Assembly: GCF_000380485.1 (NCBI RefSeq)
Contig: NZ_AQYG01000047.1
Location: forward strand, 1-64,000
Direction of reading: 5' to 3'
Length of the DNA stretch: 64,000 bases
Origin: Jongsikchunia kroppenstedtii DSM 45133
GTDB taxonomy: Bacteria; Actinomycetota; Actinomycetes; Mycobacteriales; Mycobacteriaceae
The notes below the pieces were generated by a model that ran no database searches, was not told the DNA's origin, and worked only from the letters and a program-made list of their open reading frames with translations. Both the position numbers and the translations under genes were made by a program. Positions 1-6,942 of this stretch are shown here, one piece after another. The first letter of the stretch is position 1, and every line of letters starts with the position of its first letter.

Positions 1-25
1 GGGACTGCTGCACGTTCAGGTGACA
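1..25. repeat. left terminal inverted repeat of the IS3 element
   Basis: The first 25 bases of the window are the exact reverse complement of bases 1241-1265. Confidence 0.9.
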
Positions 26-31
26 GTTTGG

Positions 32-892
32 TCACGCAGCCTGAGTGACTGCTGTGGTCATCATGGTCTCGAATTCGATCGGGGTCAATCGTCCGAGTCG
101 GTCTTGGCGACGGCGCCGGTGGTAGGTACGTTCAATCCAGGTCACGATCGCGATCTGCAACTCTTCCCGGGTGGCCCACGGCCGCCGGTCCAAGACGTTC
201 TTCTGCAGCAGCGCGAAGAACGATTCCATCGCCGCGTTGTCACCGGCCGCGCCGACGCGCCCCATCGACCCGACCAGCCGATGGACGTTCAGCGTGTGAA
301 CGTAACGGCGGGAACGGAATTGGCTGCCACGATCGCTATGCACGATGCAGCCGGCCACATCGTCCCGGCGGGCCACGGCGTTATTGATCGCCGCCACCGC
401 CAACCGGGACTTCATCCGTGAGTCCATCGAGTACCCGACGATCCGGCCCGAGCACACATCCTTGACCGCACACAGGTACAACTTGCCCTCACCGGTGCGG
501 TGCTCGGTGATATCGGTGAGCCACAACTGATTCGGTTTATCAGCGGTGAAATCCCGGCACACCAGATCATCATGCACCGGCGGGCCCGGCCGGCGATTCT
601 TCCCGCGGCCAGGTTTACCGAAACTCGACCACCACCGGTTGGACCGGCAGATCCGCCATGCCGTGCGCGAGGCCATCGCCTGGCCGGCGGCAGCCGCCTC
701 ATCAGTAAGGAACCGGTAGCCGAACTCGGGATCATCACGGTGGGCATCACACAACGCGTTAGCCCGATAGGCCTCGACCAGCTCCGCGGCGGTCACCGGA
801 ACGGCCAGCCACCGATAGTAGGGCTGACGGGCGAGCTGCAGGACCCGGCACGTCACCGCGACGGGGATACCGTCGGCGGCGAGCTCTTTCAC
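32..892 (-). CDS. IS3-family transposase, OrfB (DDE integrase-type)
   Basis: This is the catalytic half of the transposase, 286 residues. An N-terminal helical segment is followed by an rve-type integrase core with D127 (in LTDITE), D187 (in HSDRGSQ) and E223 (in NAAMESFF). The 35-residue D-E spacing is the DD(35)E signature of the family. The GTG start at 892 overlaps the orfA stop as GTGA, and orfB is in the -1 frame relative to orfA. That fits either translational coupling or the programmed -1 frameshift known for IS3 elements. The full catalytic core suggests an active enzyme. Confidence 0.93.
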   Translation of the reverse strand: MKELAADGIPVAVTCRVLQLARQPYYRWLAVPVTAAELVEAYRANALCDAHRDDPEFGYRFLTDEAAAAGQAMASRTAWRICRSNRWWSSFGKPGRGKNRRPGPPVHDDLVCRDFTADKPNQLWLTDITEHRTGEGKLYLCAVKDVCSGRIVGYSMDSRMKSRLAVAAINNAVARRDDVAGCIVHSDRGSQFRSRRYVHTLNVHRLVGSMGRVGAAGDNAAMESFFALLQKNVLDRRPWATREELQIAIVTWIERTYHRRRRQDRLGRLTPIEFETMMTTAVTQAA

Positions 893-1197
893 GAGCGGGT
901 AGAGCCTTTTCCCGGCAGATTGGCCTGCGACAGATAGGCGGTCGCCCGCCGCAAGACCTCGTTCTCCTGCTCCAGCAACCGGATCCGCCGATTCGCCTCC
1001 CGCAACTCGGCCGACTCCGACGTACTCGTTCCGGGCCGCTCGCCATCATCGACAGCGGCCTGACGCAGCCATTTGGTCAACGTCATTTCATGAACACCGA
1101 AGTCCCGCGCGATCTGGGCCAACGTGACACCGGACTCGCGGGCACGGGCCACGCGCACGACATCATCACGAAACTCTCTCGGATACGGCTTGGGCAC
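889..1197 (-). CDS. IS3-family transposase, OrfA (helix-turn-helix)
   Basis: This 102-residue protein begins MPKPYPREFRDDVVRVAR and carries the HTH_Tnp_1 helix-turn-helix (IARDFGVHEMTLTKWLRQA, about residues 27-45). A C-terminal leucine-rich stretch (EANRRIRLLEQENEVLRR) is a likely coiled-coil oligomerisation zipper. It binds the element's ends and is needed with OrfB for transposition. It overlaps orfB by 4 bp. Length and domain order are normal for the family. Confidence 0.92.
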   Translation of the reverse strand: MPKPYPREFRDDVVRVARARESGVTLAQIARDFGVHEMTLTKWLRQAAVDDGERPGTSTSESAELREANRRIRLLEQENEVLRRATAYLSQANLPGKGSTRS

Positions 1198-1240
1198 AAC
1201 AACATCCTTCCAGGCCCGCCCAGAGGCAAGCCAGATCAGA

Positions 1241-1265
1241 TGTCACCTGAACGTGCAGCAGTCCC
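1241..1265. repeat. right terminal inverted repeat of the IS3 element
   Basis: This is the exact reverse complement of bases 1-25. It lies 43 bp upstream of the orfA start codon. Confidence 0.9.
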
Positions 1266-1484
1266 CAGCTAGCCAAGGTTATACGTCGCGATCGAGCGCG
1301 GTCCAAGGCATCGAATCAATCAAGAAGAACGCCCCCGGAGCCCCGATCGTCGACGCCGAAAGCTAAATGACCTGCCGGTGGTCTTCGTCCGTGGGGACGA
1401 ACGCCTGTCGGACTTTGGCGTGCGCGGACGAAGAGTTCCGAAACGTTCAAGTCAGGCAGACTCGTACATCGCGATGATGGCGAG

Positions 1485-1904
1485 ATGAATGCACAACTGG
1501 TTCCGAAACTTCTGGTGACCGACGCCGACGCAGCTATCACGTTCTACACCAAGGCACTTGGGGCCCAACTGCGACTGAGGGTCGTCGACCACGATGGTGT
1601 AGTGAACCACGCCGAGATAGCAACCGGCTCGACCGTTTTCGCCGTCGCCCAGAGCGTCAAGGACTGGGGCTGGATAGACCCACAATCAATCGGTGGCTCG
1701 CCCGTGCTGCTAGTGCTCACCGTCGTCGACCCGGACTCGACCGCCGATCGCATGGTCGAGCACGGCGCACAGGTAGTTATCCCCATCGACGACCGACCGT
1801 ATGGCAAGCGTGAGGGGCGAATTCAAGACCCGTTCGGGCATCTGTGGGTTATCAGTGGAGACCTACAGCAGACTGCACCAAGTATCGACGCCACGAAGAT
1901 CTGA
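1485..1904 (+). CDS. VOC-family (glyoxalase/PhnB-like) protein
   Basis: This 139-residue protein has the paired beta-alpha-beta-beta-beta modules of the vicinal-oxygen-chelate fold: LLVTDADAAITFYTKALGA at the start and a second module ending RIQDPFGHLWVIS. The layout most resembles the PhnB/YdcE-like branch of small VOC proteins rather than true glyoxalase I. The substrate is unknown. It stands alone beside the IS element. The ATG at 1485 has no strong ribosome binding site but coincides with the start of homology. A metal-binding role is inferred from the family only. Confidence 0.82.
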   Translation: MNAQLVPKLLVTDADAAITFYTKALGAQLRLRVVDHDGVVNHAEIATGSTVFAVAQSVKDWGWIDPQSIGGSPVLLVLTVVDPDSTADRMVEHGAQVVIPIDDRPYGKREGRIQDPFGHLWVISGDLQQTAPSIDATKI

Positions 1905-2092
1905 GCACCGCTGAGGCTCGGGCCTGACGCTGCCGGCGATACCGCGAACAAGGCCTGATCAGCGCCTGTCCAAGCCGTGTTCCTTGCTCGATGCGCAGTC
2001 TCATAAAACCTTCATAGTTGGCTTACTGGCGCAACAATTCTGGTCCATACCGTTCTTCTCATACCAGTTCCCCACTGACGAGGAGATCCGAA

Positions 2093-2260
2093 ATGAAGTC
2101 CCACAAGCTCCTTCTGGCGGGCGGTGCCACCGCCGCGACCCCAGCAGCCGCATTCATTCCCCCGGCCCGTCTCGTCGACAGCGCGTCAGGCGACCCGTTG
2201 TTGACCACACCCTGGACGGGCCGCCCGCACGCGGCGCTCGAGAGGCGCAACGGCCACTGA
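2093..2260 (+). pseudogene. truncated secreted-protein ORF (possible M3-peptidase-like start)
   Basis: An AGGAG ribosome binding site (about 2080-2084) precedes an ATG that opens a 55-codon frame. The protein has a short basic start (MKSHKLLLAGG) and an alanine-rich segment like a weak export signal, then SGDPLLTTPWTG. That last motif resembles the usual N-terminal start of M3-family peptidyl-dipeptidases (NPLL..W..PYG), after which the frame ends abruptly. I read it as the 5' stub of a larger gene whose body is gone, but the peptidase link rests on one short motif. It could instead be a small expressed peptide. Confidence 0.35.
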
Positions 2261-2354
2261 CGATGCGCCCGTTGCGACCGCCCCGCGGACCACGTGCCTC
2301 TGCTCGCGCGGCCCGACCGAACACGCCTCGGAGCGAAGCGTTGGTCGGACTGGA

Positions 2355-2745
2355 TCAGTTGAGCTGATCTGCTGGGCGGATGAGGATTTCGTTGATGGCC
2401 AGATGGCGTGGTTGCGCCAGGACGAAGCCAATGATGTTGGCGATCTCGTCGGGTTTGACGGTCGCTACGTCGTACCTCTTCTGCACATCCTCTCGGGTTG
2501 CCTCATGAGTGATGTGGACGAGAACGGGCCCAACAGCATCGTGCCGGCATTGTTGACAAGTACGTCCGCTCCCTGAGTTCTTCTCGTACCCGGCGGGCGG
2601 CGAGTGCTTCGATCCGGTCGATGCGTCGCGCGAGCAGGGCGACACAATCGCCATGCGCGTTCAGTACGCGGGCTGTCGCGGCACCGATTCCTGATGAGGC
2701 ACCGGTGATTACGGCAACGGACGCGGACTTCTGTGTGTCGGTCAT
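2355..2745 (-). pseudogene. decayed short-chain dehydrogenase/reductase (SDR)
   Basis: Three SDR fragments lie in order on the minus strand but in three different frames. The first, starting at the ATG at 2745, has the N-terminal Rossmann motif (VAVITGASSGIGAATARV) and the following ALLARRIDRIEAL. A second has the NNAG motif (ADVLVNNAGTMLLGPF). The third has a C-terminal piece (VKPDEIANIIGFVLAQPRHLAINEILIRP). Only about 390 bp are present, against roughly 740 bp for an intact SDR. The segment between NNAG and the C terminus, including the Ser-Tyr-Lys catalytic residues, is missing. It follows the chimeric gene at 2766-3350 by 20 bp and was probably in its operon. Confidence 0.85.
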
Positions 2746-2765
2746 GTGCGGCCTCTCATTGTCGG

Positions 2766-3350
2766 TCAGGCTTCAGGGATGTCGCGGTGGAATGCTTCCC
2801 GGGTCACGGCCTCGGGTTCTGGGCCCCCGCGCACGCCGGTGTCGAGGGCATCGATCCGCTGCAACTCGGCGGCGGTGAGGTCGAAATCGAAGACATCGAA
2901 GTTGGCGGCGATCCGTTCGGGTTTCACTGATTTCGGGATCGCGGAACGGCCCTGCTGCAGATGCCAGCGCAGCATCACCTGCGCAGCGGTCTTGTCGTGC
3001 GCGGCCGCGACCTCGCCGATCGTCGGATCATCGAATGTGCTGGTACCCGTGCCGCGATAGGAGGTGATGCCGCCCATCGGCGACCAGGCCTGGGTGACGA
3101 TGCCCAGTTCGGCGTTCGCCTGTTGCACGGCCGGTTGTGAGAAGTAGGGATGAACCTCGATCTGGTTCACCGCGGGCACGACGGTCGTCCGTTCGCGCAG
3201 CGCGGCGAGATGATCGGCCAGCGTGGCGACCTCTTCGCGGCGCAAACCCGGCACGCGGCGGCGGCCACCGCTGATGATGCCCGCCTGGTCCGGAGTCACC
3301 TTCGCGCGGCGGCTGCGCAGGAACTCCCCGACATCGCTGCGTTGATCCAT
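2766..3350 (-). CDS. chimeric ORF: MmyB-type HTH N terminus fused to aldo-keto-reductase C terminus
   Basis: The 194-residue frame joins two unrelated families. Residues 1-45 match the start of MmyB-like XRE regulators (GEFLRSRRAKVTP, GRRRVPGLRREEVATLA) and stop in the middle of the helix-turn-helix. Residues 46-194 are the C-terminal half of an aldo-keto reductase (HLAALRERTTVVPAVNQIEVHPYF, then the IPKSVKPERIAANFDVFDF NADPH-binding region). The AKR half lacks the N-terminal barrel strands that carry the catalytic Asp-Tyr-Lys-His set. An in-frame deletion between a regulator gene and a neighbouring reductase gene is the simplest origin. Neither activity is expected to survive. The ATG at 3350 is the normal regulator start. 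Confidence 0.85.
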   Translation of the reverse strand: MDQRSDVGEFLRSRRAKVTPDQAGIISGGRRRVPGLRREEVATLADHLAALRERTTVVPAVNQIEVHPYFSQPAVQQANAELGIVTQAWSPMGGITSYRGTGTSTFDDPTIGEVAAAHDKTAAQVMLRWHLQQGRSAIPKSVKPERIAANFDVFDFDLTAAELQRIDALDTGVRGGPEPEAVTREAFHRDIPEA

Positions 3351-3385
3351 GGCTTTGACGGTAGGCCGATCCTTGCGGTCCTGGG

Positions 3386-3402
3386 GTGTACGGCCGGTAC
3401 AC
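3386..3402. promoter_or_regulatory. operator-like inverted repeat upstream of the chimeric gene
   Basis: GTGTAC and GTACAC flank a 5-bp spacer, 36-52 bp upstream of the start codon at 3350. The position suits an autoregulatory site of the former MmyB-type regulator, but nothing else supports it. Confidence 0.3.
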
Positions 3403-3522
3403 GGACCCGCGTTCTACGTCGGATGGATCAGACCAGTGGGTGTCGGTTTGGATTTCCAACCAGATCGATCTGGCCGACGCATTGGCAGAGCCTTCGGCAA
3501 TCAGCGCGGGAGACATCGTGTG

Positions 3523-3921
3523 TCAGCCGGCATCCAGGTCGATCCGGATTGTCAGGCGCCCCGTTCCTGCCGCCCGCACCGCCACGCTATTTATGCCGCC
3601 CAATTGGCTCAGCCGAGCGGTGGTGTCGTCCTCGGGCAGCAGTATCGCCTCACCCGAATGCCACCGGCCATTGAGCCGCACTCGAACAGTCGGACATGCC
3701 TGGATGTTGCGAACATAGTCCGATCGGTAACCGTGTTCGGAAACCAACCAGAATGAGTTGCCCTCGCGCCGACCACCAATGGGAGTCTGCCGCGGGAGAC
3801 CGCTCTTGCGGCCCGTGGTCTCGACCATGATCAACCTGTTTGAGCGACGGGCCACCGGGTTGACCATCCGTCGCTGAACCGCGTGTACGAACCGGAACTT
3901 CAAGGAATCTCGCTGGGTCAT
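3523..3921 (-). CDS. nitroreductase/deazaflavin (F420)-dependent oxidoreductase family protein
   Basis: This 132-residue protein belongs to the DUF385/Ddn-like split-barrel family. The pattern is MVETTGRKSGLPRQTPIGG, then FWLVSEHGYRSDYVRNIQA and VRVRLNGRWHSGEAILLPEDD. Family members use reduced F420 to reduce quinones or nitro compounds, often at the membrane. Here the substrate is unknown. The length is normal (about 130-150 residues) and the frame is intact, unlike its neighbours at 2-3.3 kb. It is transcribed alone on the minus strand, with the start at the ATG at 3921. Confidence 0.85.
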   Translation of the reverse strand: MTQRDSLKFRFVHAVQRRMVNPVARRSNRLIMVETTGRKSGLPRQTPIGGRREGNSFWLVSEHGYRSDYVRNIQACPTVRVRLNGRWHSGEAILLPEDDTTARLSQLGGINSVAVRAAGTGRLTIRIDLDAG

Positions 3922-4094
3922 GACTCCATCGCACCTTGCCCGGCTGGTTCACACAACCGTCCGTGGTAGGAGATCGCCGCCCGACTTCCTATGGCCAGCG
4001 ATCAAGTCTCATCGAACTGGCCAATAGTTGCCCCGGGCAGGTCGCGTCCCCGCCACATCCAGCCCCGGCGCGCACCCGGATTCGATGAGAATTC

Positions 4095-4347
4095 GACACT
4101 GATTGCAGCCAATCATGTTGGCGAGCAACTGATCAGGGCGTGGAGATCGAGTTGGGGGCTATCACCGAACTCATGGCGGCATTCGCCCACCGGAACAACG
4201 AAACTCGTCGCACGCGATCGAGTATCAGGCGTTGGCCGAATTCCTGACTGCTGCGGACCGCACCATCGCTGGGGGACGTTCCACACTCGCGGTGGGCAGC
4301 TCGAAAATGACATCATTGCCGCCGACGCCGCGTGGCTTGAGATCTGA
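4095..4347 (+). pseudogene. frame-broken remnant of an unidentified gene
   Basis: Protein-like segments run in order through three frames: STLIAANHVGEQLIRA, then IELGAITELMAAFAHRNNET (from about 4143), then AIEYQALAEFLTAADRTIAG (from about 4214), then GTFHTRGGQLENDIIAADAAWLEI ending at a TGA at 4345-4347. Each piece looks like amphipathic helical protein and each ends where the next frame takes over. I read this as one small gene with about three frameshifts. I do not recognise the family, and chance coding-like composition in high-GC DNA is the alternative. Confidence 0.35.
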
Positions 4348-4541
4348 GGGGGTCAGTCACTACGACCGTTACGATCTCCCACCGACCCGCGCTATGCAAT
4401 GCGGCCATGACCGGACACAGTGGCCACGGGCTCCAAATTCGCAGCGCGCGAAGGGATTGTGTCGCCATGGCGACGATCCTGACTGAAGGTCCGGATGTCC
4501 GATTAGGCAATTGGGTCTTGCCGGCTCCGACGGGCAGGGCT

Positions 4542-4563
4542 AATGTCTGACGCGTTAGACATT
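4542..4563. repeat. 22-bp near-perfect palindrome (operator-like)
   Basis: AATGTCTGA and TTAGACATT flank CGCG, with one mismatched pair across the whole 22 bp. It lies 250 bp upstream of the DinB-like gene. The size and symmetry suit a dimeric regulator, but no regulator gene is adjacent. Confidence 0.35.
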
Positions 4564-4813
4564 TGGATTTCTCTCATCGGCTGATTGAGATATAACCCGG
4601 GTTGATCCAAGCCCCGGACAGTTGCCGAAAATCGCCTCTCAGCACGACGAAGTCAGCCGTCTTGGCGCCCGCGTCAACGTCTCATGCGCACTCGCATGCT
4701 GCGCCTCCCTGATCGCGCAACATTATCCGGACACCGCATTGGGGTCGCGTACGTCCCGAGACTGCAAGCACGACAACATGTTCCACCCCCGTATCCAATA
4801 GAAGGAGTCAAAA

Positions 4814-5362
4814 ATGGCGACATGGTCCATACCGCTAATCACCACCGGCACCGAGCGTCGGCTGCTCGAGGCCACGCTCGACCGCAACCGGACCGAACTG
4901 ATCAACACCGTGCGTGGCCTGTCGGAGGAAGATGCTCACGCCCGCCGACTCGAGTCCATGACCACCCCGATAGGACTGCTCAAACATGCCGCCGTCGCCG
5001 AACGGATCTGGTTCCAGCATGTCCTAGGCGACATCCCGATGACCGAATGCGACGGCCCCACGACGGCCGGCGATGCCAGTTTCATAGTCGGCGATCGCGA
5101 GACCGTCGCCGACGTGATCGCCGAATTCGAGCGTGCCAGCGCTCGATCACGCACGATTGCAAGCGAATTCGGCCTCGACGACGTCAGGATTCATGCACAC
5201 CTCGGCGAGGTCAGTCTGCGATTTATCTATCTGCTCGCGATCGAGGACTTTGCGCGCCACGCCGGCCACGGCGACATCCTGCGTGAGCAGATCACTGCTG
5301 CAGAATCTCCCGCTCGGCCGCAGACGCGTAGACCCACGCGCGATAACCGGACACCAGGGTGA
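4814..5362 (+). CDS. DinB-like (DUF664) protein with an unusual C-terminal run-on
   Basis: A four-helix DinB/DUF664 protein, 182 residues, with the AAGGAG ribosome binding site 7 bp before the ATG. The family pattern is clear: LLEATLDRNRTELINTVRGL, HAAVAERIWFQHVLGD, and the closing LLAIEDFARHAGHGDILREQ with metal-ligand-type histidines. Relatives normally end right after ILREQI.G. Here the frame continues about 23 more residues (AAESPARPQTRRPTRD...), reading antisense through the end of the gene at 5292-5645. The tail is low-complexity and probably arose from loss of the stop codon. The function of the family in actinobacteria, possibly thiol or metal related, is not settled. Confidence 0.85.
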   Translation: MATWSIPLITTGTERRLLEATLDRNRTELINTVRGLSEEDAHARRLESMTTPIGLLKHAAVAERIWFQHVLGDIPMTECDGPTTAGDASFIVGDRETVADVIAEFERASARSRTIASEFGLDDVRIHAHLGEVSLRFIYLLAIEDFARHAGHGDILREQITAAESPARPQTRRPTRDNRTPG

Positions 5363-5645
5363 CTTCGACGCGGTAGTAGTCGTCGACCTCGTAGTCATCT
5401 GCGGCAGACAGCTCGGCGTCGGTCAGCGTCAAGCGCGTTCCCGACACGGAGTCCGTCGCGGTGCCGACTCGGAGGACCGGATGCCGATTCGAGCCGCTGA
5501 TTCGAATCACGTCAGGATCGGTAATGGTGATGAAGTCACGGCGAAGTCCGCCGAGAGCATCATCCTCACCCGCAATGGTGCGGCCGAATAATTCTTGCTG
5601 CACTTCCGGATTTCGAAGAGTTCCGTAGGTGAAGAGTGAGTGCAT
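5292..5645 (-). CDS. gamma-glutamylcyclotransferase-like (AIG2/GGCT fold) protein
   Basis: The protein is 117 residues if it begins at the ATG at 5645, where the conserved start MHSLFTYGTLRNPEVQQELFG begins. A longer frame reaches 5738, but its extra residues look non-coding. The YGTLR motif is the substrate-binding loop of the GGCT fold, and AELSAADDYEVDDYYRVEV carries the acidic catalytic region followed by the conserved Y-R-V-EV strand. Family members release 5-oxoproline from gamma-glutamyl compounds. The exact substrate is unknown. Its 3' end overlaps the DinB-like frame by 71 bp on the opposite strand. Confidence 0.82.
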   Translation of the reverse strand: MHSLFTYGTLRNPEVQQELFGRTIAGEDDALGGLRRDFITITDPDVIRISGSNRHPVLRVGTATDSVSGTRLTLTDAELSAADDYEVDDYYRVEVTLVSGYRAWVYASAAEREILQQ

Positions 5646-5731
5646 CGATTGATGGTACGACCTGCATGGACAGTGGTCGGCCTGAGACCGCGGCCTTCGC
5701 GGCCGAGCTCGTTGGTACAGAATCGAACACG

Positions 5732-6154
5732 ATGACACCGAAACCGTTTGAGCCCCATCACTCCGGCGCCTTTCTTCATGGCACCAAAGCCGACTTGTCC
5801 CCCGGCGACCTTCTGACTCCCGGGTTCCGCTCGAACTATGACCCCGAGCGCATCATGAACCACATCTACTTCACGCAGACCCTGGACGCGGCGGCCTGGG
5901 GCGCCGAACTGGCGGCGGGCGAAGCTCCGGGCCGCATCTACATCGTGGAACCGCAGGGCGCGATCGAGGACGACCCGAACGTCACCGATAAGAAGTTCCC
6001 GGGCAACCCGACACGGTCCTACCGCAGCCGTGAAGCGGTACGTGTCGTGGACGAACTCGTCGACTGGGTCGGTCACACCACCGAGCAGATCCAGGCAAGA
6101 CGCGAGGCGCTCAAGCAGCTCAGGGCCGTCGGACGCAGTCTCATCGAGGACTGA
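5732..6154 (+). CDS. arr: rifampin ADP-ribosyltransferase
   Basis: The enzyme transfers ADP-ribose from NAD to the ansa-chain hydroxyl of rifamycins, inactivating them. The 140-residue protein starting at the ATG at 5732 matches the size of Arr (about 142 residues). It shows FLHGTKADLSPGDLLTPGF with H16, the HIYFTQTLDAAAWGAE segment with Y46, and GAIEDDPNVTDKKFPGNPT with D81. These align with the H19-Y49-D84 set described for mycobacterial Arr at a constant offset of three. The upstream 32 codons of the open frame lack homology. It is divergent from the GGCT-like gene with an 86-bp gap. Chromosomal arr is widespread in this group, so it need not be mobile. Confidence 0.95.
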   Translation: MTPKPFEPHHSGAFLHGTKADLSPGDLLTPGFRSNYDPERIMNHIYFTQTLDAAAWGAELAAGEAPGRIYIVEPQGAIEDDPNVTDKKFPGNPTRSYRSREAVRVVDELVDWVGHTTEQIQARREALKQLRAVGRSLIED

Positions 6155-6259
6155 CTCTTCGAAATCCGCATGTGGTGCCGATCGGTGGCGCCGTGGCGTG
6201 GCTCATCTGTCTTGTGCGCGCCGGTCGATAGCCGCTCCTATCTGCCGCCCTGGTCGTCG

Positions 6260-6895
6260 TCAGTCGTCGGCGTGCCGCTCGGGCGGTAGTAGCAGTTTGA
6301 TCGACTCGAAGAGCGAGTCGCTACTGACCCTCGGATCGATGATCTTGCGCACGGCGAGGCCGAAGACCATGTTGAGGATCAGGTCGGCCAGGTACTCCAC
6401 CGGTAGCGGCGTCGGGATGCCGGTCGGCAGCACCGCGGCGAGCAGCGGGGTCAGCCGCGTGACGGCCGCCCGGTTGCGGCCGGCCTCCGTGGCGACCAGT
6501 TGCTCATCGCCCCGCACCGATAACGCGAATTCCAGCTCCAGGCGCGGCAGCCCGGAGTTCAAGAGACGCTCGGCCCAACCCTGGAGCGCGTCCACCAGGC
6601 CACTGCCCCGGTGACTCGTGAGGAGCTCGGTCAGCTCGGCATGCACCTCCTGCTGCAGCTCCTCGAGCACTTCCAGGGTCAATTCGGCCTTGCTGGCGAA
6701 ATTCGAGTAGAAAGCGCCCGTGGTGAAGCCGGCCTGCTCGGTCACCGCGGCGACCGAGGTCGGCGTGTAGCCCTGCGTCAACAGCCGCTGCCGCGCCGTC
6801 TCCTTGATCCGCTGCCTGGTCTCGGCCTGCGCTATCACCCGTGAATTGCCCTGCACCGCTTCACCGTACCGCGTCGAGCTCTTGACATCGCCCAT
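6260..6895 (-). CDS. TetR-family transcriptional regulator
   Basis: This 211-residue protein has the TetR N-terminal HTH at about residues 26-70 (RQRIKETARQRLLTQGYTPTSVAAVTEQAGFTTGAFYSNF, discussed here in parts) and a divergent helical ligand-binding C terminus. It is transcribed away from the SDR / acyl-CoA ligase / lipase operon starting at 6943, and a long palindrome lies between the two start codons. It is therefore very likely the repressor of that operon and of itself. The ligand is unknown, but an acyl-CoA or lipid is a reasonable guess from the operon. The ATG at 6895 is used. Confidence 0.92.
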   Translation of the reverse strand: MGDVKSSTRYGEAVQGNSRVIAQAETRQRIKETARQRLLTQGYTPTSVAAVTEQAGFTTGAFYSNFASKAELTLEVLEELQQEVHAELTELLTSHRGSGLVDALQGWAERLLNSGLPRLELEFALSVRGDEQLVATEAGRNRAAVTRLTPLLAAVLPTGIPTPLPVEYLADLILNMVFGLAVRKIIDPRVSSDSLFESIKLLLPPERHADD

Positions 6896-6898
6896 TTG

Positions 6899-6936
6899 AA
6901 TAGTACCGTTATCCCAAATAACGGCATTATTTGGGA
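6899..6936. promoter_or_regulatory. TetR operator: two nested inverted repeats in the divergent promoter
   Basis: CCGTTAT (6906-6912) and ATAACGG (6918-6924) flank CCCAA as a perfect inverted repeat. Outward extension gives 12 of 14 matching positions per arm over 6899-6931. A second, shifted inverted repeat, TCCCAAATAA (6912-6921) and TTATTTGGGA (6927-6936), overlaps it. It starts 4 bp from the TetR start codon and ends 7 bp before the SDR start, so binding would block both genes. Confidence 0.75.
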
Positions 6937-6942
6937 GGCTTG

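Larger units (their letters stand above)
1..1265 (-). mobile_element. IS3-family insertion sequence
   Basis: A 25-bp sequence at 1-25 is repeated as an exact inverted copy at 1241-1265, and the two transposase frames lie between them on the minus strand. The layout (short HTH orfA, longer DDE orfB, orfB in the -1 frame, about 1.26 kb) is that of the IS3 family. Both frames are open and the ends match perfectly, so the copy looks intact and recent. The left flank is outside the window, so a target-site duplication cannot be checked, and one more terminal base on each side is possible because base 1266 is also a C. Confidence 0.9.
3922..4813. other. 892-bp stretch without an intact gene
   Basis: No convincing intact gene lies here. 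Between about 4100 and 4347 there is frame-broken coding sequence (listed separately), at 4542-4563 a near-perfect palindrome, and at about 4800-4806 the AAGGAG ribosome binding site of the DinB-like gene. Other frames in the stretch lack family resemblance and ribosome binding sites. Confidence 0.6.

Noticed and set aside
3028-3516. 162-codon minus-strand frame overlapping the chimeric gene
   Set aside because: Its residues are a shifted reading of the chimera and its upstream region, with no domain or ribosome binding site.
5646-5738. N-terminal extension of the GGCT-like protein
   Set aside because: The extra 31 residues are basic and unlike family members; the conserved start is at 5645.
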